Source: Insolitispirillum peregrinum (GTDB lineage Bacteria; Pseudomonadota; Alphaproteobacteria; Rhodospirillales; Rhodospirillaceae). From it: a DNA stretch of 64,000 nucleotides. The stretch is taken from the NCBI RefSeq assembly GCF_042665255.1, contig NZ_JBHTCD010000002.1; one strand, 5' to 3'. The number at the start of each line of letters is the position of its first letter. The first letter of the stretch is position 1. The notes under the pieces were generated by a model. It searched no databases, was not told the DNA's origin, and was given only the letters and a program-made list of their open reading frames with translations. A program made the position numbers and the translations under genes. Of this stretch, positions 50,046-60,585 are shown in pieces.

Positions 50046-50095
50046 GGGCGAGAGCGGTGAGCACGATCAACATTCAAGACTCATCGCTCTCGCCC
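50046..50095. terminator. Long inverted repeat after the hem operon
   Basis: GGGCGAGAGCG-g-TGAG pairs with CTCA-t-CGCTCTCGCCC across an 18-base loop, a 16-bp stem with one mismatch. Only a short T-run follows at a distance, so it may be a weak terminator or mRNA-stabilising element. A relic of the older palindromic repeat (GTGGGAACCGGTTTT...TGCGACA) lies just upstream, near 50006-50038. The remaining gap to 50585 shows no gene that I can support. Confidence 0.5.
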
Positions 50096-50585
50096 GGAGT
50101 CGCCCCGTCCTTTTGACCGGTCCATTCCGAAGGGCAGTGGCAACGGGCAAACCAACCTCTACAGCCTGTGGCTTTATCAGGCTTAAGGCCTAGTCCTTTC
50201 CGCCAGGCGTCCTCCCGTTCGCCGCGCAGGGCAGCCACCGCTGATCAGCGCCGGTGGACAGGGTCTTTTTCGCCTGCAGCCAAATGAAATGGCTTTTGGC
50301 AGTCTCAACAAGGGCATCCTGCCATTTCCGGCGCTGTCCGTTCCCGCACAGACAGGAATTGTGCCTGTTGCATTCTTGCCAGCCAGTGGCAACAACACCA
50401 TATTGAACGGATGGGCTTTCGCCATGGCCGCTATGCCGTCAGATGTATAAATCCCTGTTTGTGTCTGACCGGCCATTGCGCTAACACTATGGCTGCAGAA
50501 AGTCTGTTTACAAAAAAATCAGGGCTGCGGACGCTCGCGACGGGCGCTCGTGCAGGTGTTAAACACAGGGGGCCGGAGGCAAGGC

Positions 50586-51014
50586 GTGCTCATCCAATGG
50601 AATGATGCCTGGCGCGTGGGCAACAGCGCGATCGACTACGACCATCAAATGCTGGTGAACATCACCAACCAGTTGTGGGACATCAAGAACAACCCCCGGG
50701 TCCGGAATGCGGAAATCGCCCGCATTCTGGGGCAGCTGGTTGAATATGTGAAACGGCACTTCGAACGCGAAGAAGCCATCTTTCTGGCGTCGGATTACCC
50801 GCACAAGAAAGAACACATTGCGATGCACCGCGAACTGACCAAGGTCGTGGAAGACATCGGCGTGGTGTTCAACCGCGAACCCGATCTGCTGAACTTCGAT
50901 GAAATCATGGCGTTCCTGAAGCGCTGGCTGATGGACCACATCGTCAAGCACGACATGGGTTACAAGGATTACATCGGCGAGGGTGCCACCAAGAAGCGTC
51001 GGCACGTCGCCTGA
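50586..51014 (+). CDS. Bacteriohemerythrin
   Basis: A 142-residue four-helix protein with the di-iron ligands of hemerythrin: H in AIDYDHQMLV, H..x.E in VKRHFEREEAIF, H....H in PHKKEHIAMHREL and H....D in MDHIVKHDMGYKDYI. It binds oxygen reversibly and may sense, store or deliver it. The start is GTG at 50586, supported by GGAGG 6 nt upstream; a longer frame upstream lacks a site. It is a single-gene unit. Confidence 0.9.
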   Translation: MLIQWNDAWRVGNSAIDYDHQMLVNITNQLWDIKNNPRVRNAEIARILGQLVEYVKRHFEREEAIFLASDYPHKKEHIAMHRELTKVVEDIGVVFNREPDLLNFDEIMAFLKRWLMDHIVKHDMGYKDYIGEGATKKRRHVA

Positions 51015-51093
51015 TCGGCCTCACCTGACCATAACGGGCCGGATTGCCGCAGGGGGGCAATCCGGCCCGTTCTGTTTCCGCCACGCTTCCGCA

Positions 51094-52038
51094 TCACGGT
51101 CCCGGATACACCAGTGCAATGGTTTCCGGCGCGACGGTGATATGGACCGGCAGACAGGCGATGCTGTCACCATCGGCCTGCACCGGGGCTCCCACCGGGG
51201 CGGTCAGCATCACCTCGTGGCAGGCGCGGTAGGTCACCCCGGGCCGACGGGACAGGCTTCCCGAGGCCAGCGAGACCGCATAGCCCAGCACCGCCAGCAG
51301 CCCCCGCCGGGGCAAGGCCAACAGATACAGTTCATCGCTCTGCAAATTGCCATCCGGCGCGGCCACAAACGGGCCGCCATACAGCCGCCCGTTACACACC
51401 ACCACCGTTGCCGCTTCGAACGGCTGCTGGTCACAGTACCCCTGAAGGCGCGGAAAGGGATAGCGCACGGCCTGCCACAGCGTCTCGAAAACATAGGCCA
51501 GCTTGCCCGTTCGCCGTTTCAGCCCCAGCCGGACATGCTCAACCACATGGGCATCAAACCCCGCACTGGCCATCAACAGGACATGGCGCGCCGGACCGGC
51601 AGCGGGCTGCACCAAGGCCAGATGCACCGCCTGCGGTGTTCCGGTGGCCAGCGTGCGGGCCATGTCGGCAGGCGTCAACCGTTGCCCCACCTCCAGCGCC
51701 AACACATTGGCGGTTCCCAGCGGAATGATTCCCAGCGGCAAACGCTGATCGGCGGGATGCTGCATCAGGCCATTTAGCACCTCGTTCATGGTGCCATCGC
51801 CGCCTGCGGCCACCACCATATCGACAGCACTGAGGGCGGCTTCGGCGGCGAACCGCTCGGCGTCGCCCCGTTGCTGCGTCTCGCGCAGCACCAGCGAGCA
51901 GCCCAACGCCTGCAGGGCTTGCAACGTCTTGTTCAGACGCCTCTTTTTGGCACCACCGGCGGTGGGATTAAAGATAATCATCAAGCGGCGAGCGGATGGG
52001 GGCAAGGGCGCAGAAAGGGTCATCATCCACCCGGACAT
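51094..52038 (-). CDS. YegS/DAGK-family lipid kinase
   Basis: A 314-residue protein with the diacylglycerol-kinase catalytic domain: IIFNPTAGGAKKRRLNKTL, the GGDG motif in VVAAGGDGTMNEVLNGL, and PLGIIPLGTANVLA. The C-terminal half contains ASAGFDAHVVEHV and DGDSIACLPVHI. It phosphorylates a lipid, possibly diacylglycerol or a sphingoid-type substrate. ATG codons at 52038, 52026 and 52023 compete; none has a strong ribosome-binding site. It is divergent from the LpxH-like gene. Confidence 0.87.
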   Translation of the reverse strand: MSGWMMTLSAPLPPSARRLMIIFNPTAGGAKKRRLNKTLQALQALGCSLVLRETQQRGDAERFAAEAALSAVDMVVAAGGDGTMNEVLNGLMQHPADQRLPLGIIPLGTANVLALEVGQRLTPADMARTLATGTPQAVHLALVQPAAGPARHVLLMASAGFDAHVVEHVRLGLKRRTGKLAYVFETLWQAVRYPFPRLQGYCDQQPFEAATVVVCNGRLYGGPFVAAPDGNLQSDELYLLALPRRGLLAVLGYAVSLASGSLSRRPGVTYRACHEVMLTAPVGAPVQADGDSIACLPVHITVAPETIALVYPGP

Positions 52039-52258
52039 GATGTTTCATTCAATAAAAGCAGACAGTAAATACCACATCAATACAGAGCAAGATGATGATA
52101 TTTTTCTACAATAAAAATGACAGAATCATGACCACAAGGTGAAATATTGGCGTCACAGCCTGTTTGGTGTTTTTTACCGCGCCTGTCTGGACTACCTATT
52201 CCCTCACAGTTCCAACGCCGCCCCTGGGGAGAGGCGGCTCGCTGGATCGGGGAACAGG

Positions 52259-53194
52259 ATGAACGCGCTTTCCTATCTTGTGGGGGCCAGTCCCTCAGCG
52301 ACCCTTACACCGCCCGCCATCGGCACGCCCAGCGGGCAGACCGCCGACGGGCCGCCTTCGGTGCCGCCACTGGTGCCCGATGGGCGCGAGGAGGACGACC
52401 AGCCGGACGGCACAACCGAACATCGCTATCGCACCGTGTTCCTGTCCGATATTCATCTTGGTACCCGTGGCTGCAAGGCCGAATTCCTGCTCGACTTTCT
52501 GCGCACCGTCGATAGCGACACCCTGTATCTGGTCGGCGACATCATCGACGGCTGGCGTCTGCGCCGCAGCTGGTACTGGCCGCAGGCCCATAATGATGTG
52601 GTGCAAAAGCTGTTGCGCAAGGCGCGCAAGGGAACGCGGGTGCTGTACGTCCCCGGCAACCACGACGAATTCGCCCGCGACTACGTCGAAAACGATTTTG
52701 GCCACGTCCGCCTGTTGCCCGAAGCCATCCACCAGACCGCCGATGGCCGCCGGTTTCTGGTGATCCACGGCGACCAGTTTGACGGGGTGGTTCTGTATGC
52801 CAGGTGGCTGGCCCTGCTGGGCGACAGTGCCTATACGCTGGCCCTGACCCTCAATCACTGGTTCAACCTCATCCGCCGCCGCTTTGGCCTGCCGTACTGG
52901 TCGCTGTCGCGCTACCTGAAGCACAAGGTCAAGAACGCCGTCAGCTTCATTGCCAAATACGAAAGCACCATGGCCGACGAAGCCCGGCGGCGGGGTCTGG
53001 ACGGGGTGGTGTGCGGCCACATTCACCACGCCGAAATTCGCGACGTCAACGGCATCACCTACTGCAACGATGGCGATTGGGTCGAAAGCTGTACCGCTCT
53101 GGTCGAACATTTCGACGGGCGGCTGGAAATCCTCGACTGGACCAAACTGCGCGCGGGCAGCGATGTCGCTGCACTGGCCATCGCCGGGGCCTGA
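52259..53194 (+). CDS. UDP-2,3-diacylglucosamine diphosphatase-like metallophosphatase
   Basis: A 311-residue protein of the LpxH-like calcineurin superfamily. Metal motifs are FLSDIHLGTRGCKAEF, LVGDIIDGW, PGNHDEFARDYV, VIHGDQFDGVV and VCGHIHHAEIRDV. The first ~60 residues are variable and proline-rich. Close relatives in alphaproteobacteria are thought to act in lipid A or glycolipid formation. It lies 24 bp before a glycosyltransferase and probably forms an operon with it, so a shared glycolipid pathway is likely. The start at 52259 has GGGGAACAGG upstream; about 220 bp before it are non-coding. Confidence 0.88.
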   Translation: MNALSYLVGASPSATLTPPAIGTPSGQTADGPPSVPPLVPDGREEDDQPDGTTEHRYRTVFLSDIHLGTRGCKAEFLLDFLRTVDSDTLYLVGDIIDGWRLRRSWYWPQAHNDVVQKLLRKARKGTRVLYVPGNHDEFARDYVENDFGHVRLLPEAIHQTADGRRFLVIHGDQFDGVVLYARWLALLGDSAYTLALTLNHWFNLIRRRFGLPYWSLSRYLKHKVKNAVSFIAKYESTMADEARRRGLDGVVCGHIHHAEIRDVNGITYCNDGDWVESCTALVEHFDGRLEILDWTKLRAGSDVAALAIAGA

Positions 53195-53218
53195 CCCCGC
53201 CACACACAGGAGCCCACC

Positions 53219-54268
53219 ATGCGTATTCTGCTGGTTTCTGACGCCTGGATGCCGCAAGTCAACGGCGTGGTGCGTACCCTGGCCACCCTGCGCGATCACC
53301 TGACCACCCGCGGCCATGCGGTGGAAATGATCACCCCCGACCGCTTTCGCACCGTTCCCTGCCCCACCTATCCGGAAATACGGCTGGCGATCCTGCCGGG
53401 CCGGTCGATGGCGAGGATGATTGATGCGGCACGGCCCTGTGCCATCCACATCGCCACCGAAGGCCCGTTGGGGCTGGCGGCGCGGTCCTATTGCGTCCGC
53501 CGTGGCATTCCGTTCACCACCGCCTTTCACACCAAGTTTGCCGACTACCTGCACGCCCGCACCCGGATGCCGATTCGCTGGTCCTATCGCGCCCTGCGCT
53601 GGTTCCATGGCCCGGCTCAGGCGGTGATGGTCGCCACACAGGGCATCGAAGACGAATTGCAGGCGCACGGCATCGGCAACATCCGCCGCTGGACCCGTGG
53701 CGTCGATACCGCCCTGTTCGCGCCGCAGGACAAGACCCTGTACGCCGACCTGCCGCGACCGGTGTTTCTGTATGTCGGGCGGGTGGCGGTGGAAAAGAAC
53801 ATCGCCGCCTTTCTCACCCTTGACCTGCCGGGCAGCAAGGTGGTGGTCGGCGATGGTCCCCAGCTGGCCGAACTGAAACGGCGCTATCCGGCGGTCCATT
53901 TTGCTGGAGCCCGCCATGGGCAGGACCTCGCCCGCCACTATGCTTCAGCCGACGTGTTCGTCTTCCCCAGCCTGACCGACACCTTTGGGCTGGTGGTGCT
54001 GGAAGCACTGGCCTGTGGCCTGCCGGTGGCCGCCTATCCGGTCGCCGGACCACAGGACGTGGTGGCCGACCAGGACCCGGCAGCGCCGGTGGCCGTCCTT
54101 GACCACGACCTGCGCGCCGCCGCGCTGGCGGCCCTCGACCTGCCGCCGGATCGCTGCCGCCAGTTTGCCGAACAGTGTTCGTGGGAACGTTCGGTTGACC
54201 AGTTTCTGGACAACCTTGCCCCGTTCCCCCCGGACAGCGCCTTCGGCCCCCCGCAGGCGGCAGCGTAG
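53219..54268 (+). CDS. GT4-family glycosyltransferase
   Basis: A 349-residue GT-B protein. N-terminal domain: ILLVSDAWMPQVNGVVRTLATL and HIATEGPLGLAAR. C-terminal nucleotide-sugar site: FVFPSLTDTFGLVVLEALACGLPVAAY, which includes the E-x7-E motif. Relatives build mannosyl or glucuronosyl glycolipids. The preceding metallophosphatase supports a role in membrane glycolipid or lipid A biosynthesis. Confidence 0.9.
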   Translation: MRILLVSDAWMPQVNGVVRTLATLRDHLTTRGHAVEMITPDRFRTVPCPTYPEIRLAILPGRSMARMIDAARPCAIHIATEGPLGLAARSYCVRRGIPFTTAFHTKFADYLHARTRMPIRWSYRALRWFHGPAQAVMVATQGIEDELQAHGIGNIRRWTRGVDTALFAPQDKTLYADLPRPVFLYVGRVAVEKNIAAFLTLDLPGSKVVVGDGPQLAELKRRYPAVHFAGARHGQDLARHYASADVFVFPSLTDTFGLVVLEALACGLPVAAYPVAGPQDVVADQDPAAPVAVLDHDLRAAALAALDLPPDRCRQFAEQCSWERSVDQFLDNLAPFPPDSAFGPPQAAA

Positions 54269-54272
54269 TAAC

Positions 54273-54311
54273 CGGATTAGCCGCCCGGATTACCCACCCG
54301 GATTAGCCACC
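54273..54311. repeat. Three tandem 13-bp units after the glycosyltransferase
   Basis: CGGATTAGCCGCC, CGGATTACCCACC and CGGATTAGCCACC follow one another directly, in the 47-bp gap between the glycosyltransferase and gpt. It is a short tandem array of unknown meaning, perhaps from slippage. Confidence 0.7.
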
Positions 54312-54315
54312 CAAC

Positions 54316-54807
54316 TTACCCGCGCCGACGGGCCAGCGGCTCGTTCGGCTGCAGCTCGCCATCCCACGGGAACAGCAGCCACATGTCCTGCGGCACCGGT
54401 ACGGCGTAGGTATCGACCGCCGGTTCACCCTTCGGCTTGGCGTAAACGGTGGCAAGGTGGGCCTTGGGGATGTGCGCCTTGACCAGACGGGCCGTTACCC
54501 CGCTGTCAACCAGATCGTCAATGATCAGCCAGCCTTCCCCGTCACCAACCAGCGCACGGTCAATGTCCTTGGCGATGCGGGGTTCGCCCTGCACCCGGTC
54601 GTCATAGGAAATGATGCTGATGCTGTCGACCACCCGCAGATCCAGTTCACGGGCAATGATCGACGACGGGATCAGACCGCCACGGGTGATGGCAATCACC
54701 CCCTTGAACGGGCCGATATCCATCAGCTTGTGCGCCAGCATGCGGGTGTCACGGTGGAACAGTTCCCAGGCGATTGGCAGGTAACGGTTGGCGGTGTAGT
54801 CGCTCAT
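54316..54807 (-). CDS. gpt: Xanthine-guanine phosphoribosyltransferase
   Basis: A 163-residue type I phosphoribosyltransferase. The PRPP loop is LIIDDLVDSGVTARLVKAH, the pyrophosphate site is ITRGGLIPSSIIA, and the purine-contact region near the C-terminus is DMWLLFPWDGE. It salvages guanine and xanthine. The ATG at 54807 yields the normal MSDYTANRYLPIAWELFHRD start; upstream in-frame Met codons give an unrelated extension. The 216-bp gap to the next gene upstream shows nothing else clear. Confidence 0.93.
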   Translation of the reverse strand: MSDYTANRYLPIAWELFHRDTRMLAHKLMDIGPFKGVIAITRGGLIPSSIIARELDLRVVDSISIISYDDRVQGEPRIAKDIDRALVGDGEGWLIIDDLVDSGVTARLVKAHIPKAHLATVYAKPKGEPAVDTYAVPVPQDMWLLFPWDGELQPNEPLARRRG

Positions 54808-55023
54808 GATTGTCTCATCTGCGGGGAAAAACGAAAAAAGGGGTTTGCCACGCCTTTTTCGGGGGACGCAAGGAATTTTCGTGCTTGTCCAGAAGGCTTC
54901 CATTCTAAACAATGGCGGCAAATTCGGAAGCCCGTCTGTGAGCCATGCCGCAGACGGCTTGCGCTCCCCCCCTGATCCGACCGGCTTTCAGCCTGAACGA
55001 TCGTCAGAGGATAGCCTACGCCA

Positions 55024-56625
55024 ATGCTGCACACCGTTACTGCCCCGCGCGGCATGATCGCCGCCCCGCACCATCTGGCAGCTCAATCCGGGCTGGACGT
55101 TCTGCGTGATGGCGGCAACGCCATCGAAGCAATGGTAGCAGCGGCAGCGACAATTGCCGTCGTCTATCCCCACATGAATGCGCTGGGCGGAGACGCCTTC
55201 TGGATCATCCACGAACCGGGCCGCCCGCCGATGTCGATTGACGGTTCGGGCGCGGCAGGCAAGGCAGTCGACATCGACCTGTTCAAGAGTCAGGGCTTCG
55301 GCAGCATTCCGGCCACCGGCCCGATGGCCGCGATCACTGTTGCCGGGGCGGTGTCCAGCTGGCAGTCGGCGCTGGAGGTGTCGCAGAGTCGCTGGGGCGG
55401 CTCACTGACCCTTGAACGCCTGTTAGGCGATGCCATCAGCTATGCCCGCAGCGGCTATGCCGTTTCGGCTGCCCAACGCCGGACGACCGTCCGCCTGAAG
55501 GCCGCCCTTGCCGCCCTGCCCGGATTTGCCGACCACTTTCTGGCCGCAGGAGAAATCCCGGATGAAGGGTCGGTACAAAAGAATCCGGCTCTGGCTGACA
55601 CGCTCGGCTATCTTGCCCGCCATGGACTCGACGATTTCTATCGTGGCGAGGTTGCCCGCCGCATCGCCGCCGACCTCGCCCGCATCGGCAGCCCGCTGAA
55701 AGGCGAAGACATGGCCCGCCACCGCTCGGTGCGCCGCCGCCCCTTGTCGCTGCCCCTGCCCGGCGTCACCCTGTTCAACGCCCCGCCGCCGACGCAGGGG
55801 CTGGCCTCGCTGATGATCCTTGGCCTGTTCGAGCGCCACGCCAGCGCCGCTCCCGATGCCGACAGCTTTGAACACCTGCACGGACTGGTCGAAGCCACCA
55901 AGGTTGCGTTCAAGGTGCGCAACGCCCACATCACCGACCCGCTGTACATGAGCGTTCACCCGACCACCTACCTGAATGACCATGTGCTCGACAAGCTGTC
56001 GGAAGAGATCAGCCGCCGCACCGCCGCGCCGTGGCCCGCCGCCCTGCGCGATGGCGACACGGTGTATCTGACCGCCGCCGACAGTCAGGGCCGGGTGGTC
56101 AGCTTCATCCAGTCGATTTACCATGGCTACGGCTCGGGGATGGTGCTGCCGGACAGCGGCATCCTGTGGCACAACCGCGGCCATGCCTTCTCCCTTGATC
56201 CGCGCAACGTGCAGGCGCTGGCGCCGGGCCGCAAGCCGTTCCACACCCTGTCGCCGGCGCTGGCAAAATTCCAGGATGGCCGGGTGATGGCCTATGGCAC
56301 CATGGGCGGCGACGGCCAGCCGCAGACACAGGCGGCGCTGTTCACCCGCTATGCCCGCTATGGTCAGAGCCTGCAACAGGCAGTCACCGCTCCGCGCTGG
56401 GTGCTGGGCAAGACGCTCGATGGCGGCAAGCAGCACGACCTGAAGGTCGAAAGCCGGTTCGACCCGGCGGTCATTCAGGCTCTGGGCCGCGCGGGCCATG
56501 ACGTGTCGGTGCTTGGCCCTTTTGAGGACATCATGGGCCACGCCGCCGCGCTGGTGCTGCGCCCCGATGGCTGGCTGGAAGGTGCTGTTGATCCGCGCGG
56601 TGATGGCGTGGTGGCGGGGTTTTAA
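55024..56625 (+). CDS. Gamma-glutamyltransferase family protein
   Basis: A 533-residue Ntn-hydrolase. Typical blocks are VTAPRGMIAAPHHLAAQSG, VLRDGGNAIEAMVAAAATIA and MNALGGDAFWIIHEPG. The autoprocessing Thr is expected at GDTVYLTAADSQGRVVS, followed by YGSGMVLPDSGILWHNRG. There is no obvious signal peptide, so it may be cytoplasmic, as in several alphaproteobacterial homologues. It belongs to the putative gamma-glutamyltransferase group whose substrates are not always glutathione. Confidence 0.88.
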   Translation: MLHTVTAPRGMIAAPHHLAAQSGLDVLRDGGNAIEAMVAAAATIAVVYPHMNALGGDAFWIIHEPGRPPMSIDGSGAAGKAVDIDLFKSQGFGSIPATGPMAAITVAGAVSSWQSALEVSQSRWGGSLTLERLLGDAISYARSGYAVSAAQRRTTVRLKAALAALPGFADHFLAAGEIPDEGSVQKNPALADTLGYLARHGLDDFYRGEVARRIAADLARIGSPLKGEDMARHRSVRRRPLSLPLPGVTLFNAPPPTQGLASLMILGLFERHASAAPDADSFEHLHGLVEATKVAFKVRNAHITDPLYMSVHPTTYLNDHVLDKLSEEISRRTAAPWPAALRDGDTVYLTAADSQGRVVSFIQSIYHGYGSGMVLPDSGILWHNRGHAFSLDPRNVQALAPGRKPFHTLSPALAKFQDGRVMAYGTMGGDGQPQTQAALFTRYARYGQSLQQAVTAPRWVLGKTLDGGKQHDLKVESRFDPAVIQALGRAGHDVSVLGPFEDIMGHAAALVLRPDGWLEGAVDPRGDGVVAGF

Positions 56626-56630
56626 CAGGG

Positions 56631-56834
56631 TGAGACAGTAAGGTAACAAGGGATGTGGAGCGCTGCTCCACACCTCGCCGGGGCCTTGAGGCCCCGGACC
56701 CCATTCCTTTGATCATCAAAGAAAAAACGGGGGATCAGGGGCATTGGCCCCAAATGAACGTTCGGGGCCTCCGGCCCCGGGCAGGTGCGGACAGAAGTTC
56801 ACATTGTTTCACTGACCGTCGTGTTCCCTGCACG
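56631..56834 (+). mobile_element. Miniature inverted-repeat element R6, degenerate termini
   Basis: GACAGTAAGG at the left and ACCGTCGTGTTCCCTG at the right correspond to the 16-bp termini with several changes. The core is well kept: GGAGCGCTGCTCC, the CCGGGGCC hairpin, CTTTGATCATCAAAG, and GGGGCCTCCGGCCCC. There is an extra ~25 bp in the middle. The right end runs into the 3' end of dinB and supplies its last codons and stop. Confidence 0.75.
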
Positions 56835-57999
56835 AAAACAGGTCCGGGGGATCGGCCAGCGCCCCGTCAACCAGCGGCTCGGCTCCGATGCCGATCAGGC
56901 GGAACAGGGTGCCATCGGCTTCCCGCTCCAGCAGCGGACGCACCGCCGTCAGCAAGACTCCGGCCTGTTGCGAGGGTGTCGGCAGTCGCAAATGGCGGCT
57001 GCGCTGCTTGAAATCCCGGCTTTTCAGCTTCAGCACCACCCCGGCGGCGGCCATCTGGTGGCGGCGCAAGCTGCGCTCCACCCGCTCGGCCAGCGGGGCC
57101 AGTGCGGCCAGCAACTCCGCCGGGCGGGACAAGTCCTGCTGAAAGGTGGTCTCCGCCGAGATCGACTTGCTTTCCCGCTCGGGCGTCACCGAGCGGTCAT
57201 CCTGCCCGCGCGCGATCCGCCATAACCACCCGCCATGGGCACCGTAGCGGGTCTTCAGCTCCATCTCGCTGACCTGCTGCAAATCGCCGATGGTGGTAAA
57301 GCCGTCCCCTTGCAGACGCCGCTCCATCGCAGGCCCGACGCCATGAATCGCCCGCACCGGACGCGGGGCCAGAAAAGCCACTGCCTCGGCCCGCCCGATC
57401 ACCGAAAAGCCGCGTGGCTTTTGCAGGTCCGAAGCAGTTTTGGCGAGGAACTTGTTATAGCTGAGACCAACCGACAGCGAGATTCCCACCTCCTGCTCCA
57501 CCCGCTGGGCAATGTCGGCCAATGCCTCGGGGATGTCTTCGCGGTGGGACAGGTCGAGGTAGGCTTCATCCAGCGCCAGCGGCTCAATCAGGCTGGTGAC
57601 CGAGTGCAGGATACGATGAATGTCGCCTGACACCCGGCGGTATTTTCCATGGTCGGGCCGCACGATCACCGCCTGCGGACACAGCTCGCGCGCCTTGTAC
57701 ATCGGCATCGCCGACCGGCAGCCGTATTGGCGGGCGATATAACAGGCGGTCGCCACCACCGAACGCGGATCGGTGCCGCCGATCAGGATTGGCTGATCGC
57801 GCAATTCGGGGCGGTCACGCTTTTCGATCGAGGCATAAAAACTGTCGCAATCGACATGGGCAATCGCCAGATCGCGCAATTCGGCATGCCAGACCACCCG
57901 CCCACTGCCACAGGTGGGGCAGCGGGACGGAGGGCTGGTAGCATCAAAAGATTCGAGACAATCCCGGCACAGGGCCGGAGCCAGCGCGCTCACCGTCAA
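56809..57999 (-). CDS. dinB: DNA polymerase IV with N-terminal zinc-finger-like segment
   Basis: A 396-residue Y-family polymerase. The N-terminus has CRDCLESFD...CPTCGSGR, a zinc-ribbon-like pair found in alphaproteobacterial DinB proteins. Catalytic carboxylates lie in IAHVDCDSFYASIEKRDRP and PLALDEAYLDLS. The little-finger region follows, with SKSISAETTF. It carries out translesion synthesis. The last residues (EHDGQ and stop) fall within the terminus of repeat R6, so the natural C-terminus may have been altered. No LexA box was noticed upstream. Confidence 0.92.
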   Translation of the reverse strand: MTVSALAPALCRDCLESFDATSPPSRCPTCGSGRVVWHAELRDLAIAHVDCDSFYASIEKRDRPELRDQPILIGGTDPRSVVATACYIARQYGCRSAMPMYKARELCPQAVIVRPDHGKYRRVSGDIHRILHSVTSLIEPLALDEAYLDLSHREDIPEALADIAQRVEQEVGISLSVGLSYNKFLAKTASDLQKPRGFSVIGRAEAVAFLAPRPVRAIHGVGPAMERRLQGDGFTTIGDLQQVSEMELKTRYGAHGGWLWRIARGQDDRSVTPERESKSISAETTFQQDLSRPAELLAALAPLAERVERSLRRHQMAAAGVVLKLKSRDFKQRSRHLRLPTPSQQAGVLLTAVRPLLEREADGTLFRLIGIGAEPLVDGALADPPDLFSCREHDGQ

Positions 58000-58002
58000 C
58001 CA

Positions 58003-58644
58003 TCACGCCCGACGGCGGGCCACCAGTTGGACGGTGGCGGCCAGCCCCTGATGCAGCGGACCTTCGTCCAGCAGCGGCGCCGCTTCGTCCAGCAGGAGGA
58101 TGTCAGCCCCGGCAAAGTCGTCGCGCAACTGGTCGGCGGTGTACAGCAGGCTCAGATCCCTGGGACCGCCGCTGCTGTGTGCCAGTTGTTCGGGGCGGAA
58201 GGCTTCGAGAATCACCAGACCGCCGGGCCTGAGCGCCGCCAGCATCTGCCGGTGGGCCGTTGCCCGCAGCGCAGGCGGCAAGTGCAGGAACACCGACACC
58301 ACCGCATCGAACGTGGCCTGCGGCCAGTCCCACCTCGCCAGATCGGCACAGGTGGCCTGCAAGGTCACCTGCCGTTCCAGCGCCAGTTGCAGGGCCTTTT
58401 TCACCCCTTCGGGCGAGGCATCAACACTGCTGACCATCAGGCCGTTCTGCGCCAGCCACACGCCATTGCGGCCTTCGCCATCGCCCACCGCCAGCACGCT
58501 CATGCCGGGTTTCAAGCGGGAGGACTGAGCGCACAGAAAGGCGTTCGGCCGGGTACCATAGACGTAGTGGTGCGCCCCAAAGCGTTTGTCCCAAAAGGCT
58601 CCCGGATCGGTCAGGGACGGGTCAACCCGTGGTGCAGAGGTCAT
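58003..58644 (-). CDS. SAM-dependent methyltransferase
   Basis: A 213-residue class I methyltransferase. SAM motif I is VLAVGDGEGRNGVWLAQNG; acidic motif II is VSSVDASPEGV; later DAVVSVFLHLPPALR and LRPGGLVILEAF. The N-terminus FWDKRFGAHHYVYGTRPNAFL is of the type seen in tellurite-resistance or thiopurine-like methyltransferases. The substrate is unknown. The ATG at 58644 has GGAG 9 nt upstream and was chosen over one 24 nt earlier. It ends 4 bp before the dinB start region on the same strand. Confidence 0.87.
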   Translation of the reverse strand: MTSAPRVDPSLTDPGAFWDKRFGAHHYVYGTRPNAFLCAQSSRLKPGMSVLAVGDGEGRNGVWLAQNGLMVSSVDASPEGVKKALQLALERQVTLQATCADLARWDWPQATFDAVVSVFLHLPPALRATAHRQMLAALRPGGLVILEAFRPEQLAHSSGGPRDLSLLYTADQLRDDFAGADILLLDEAAPLLDEGPLHQGLAATVQLVARRRA

Positions 58645-58718
58645 GGCAGCGGCTCCAGTGTGCAGCATCGTCCGGGGAGAATACCATCACCAGAACGAAA
58701 AGGGAACAATCGGACCGG

Positions 58719-60536
<1,818 letters not shown>

Positions 60537-60585
60537 GGGCGGCAGTTATAGGGCAAGTTGGCAGGCGGGGGAACGGCTATTTCGG

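Noticed and set aside
57990..58010. SOS (LexA) box for dinB
   Set aside because: No alphaproteobacterial GTTC-N7-GTTC-like site was found between dinB and the methyltransferase gene.
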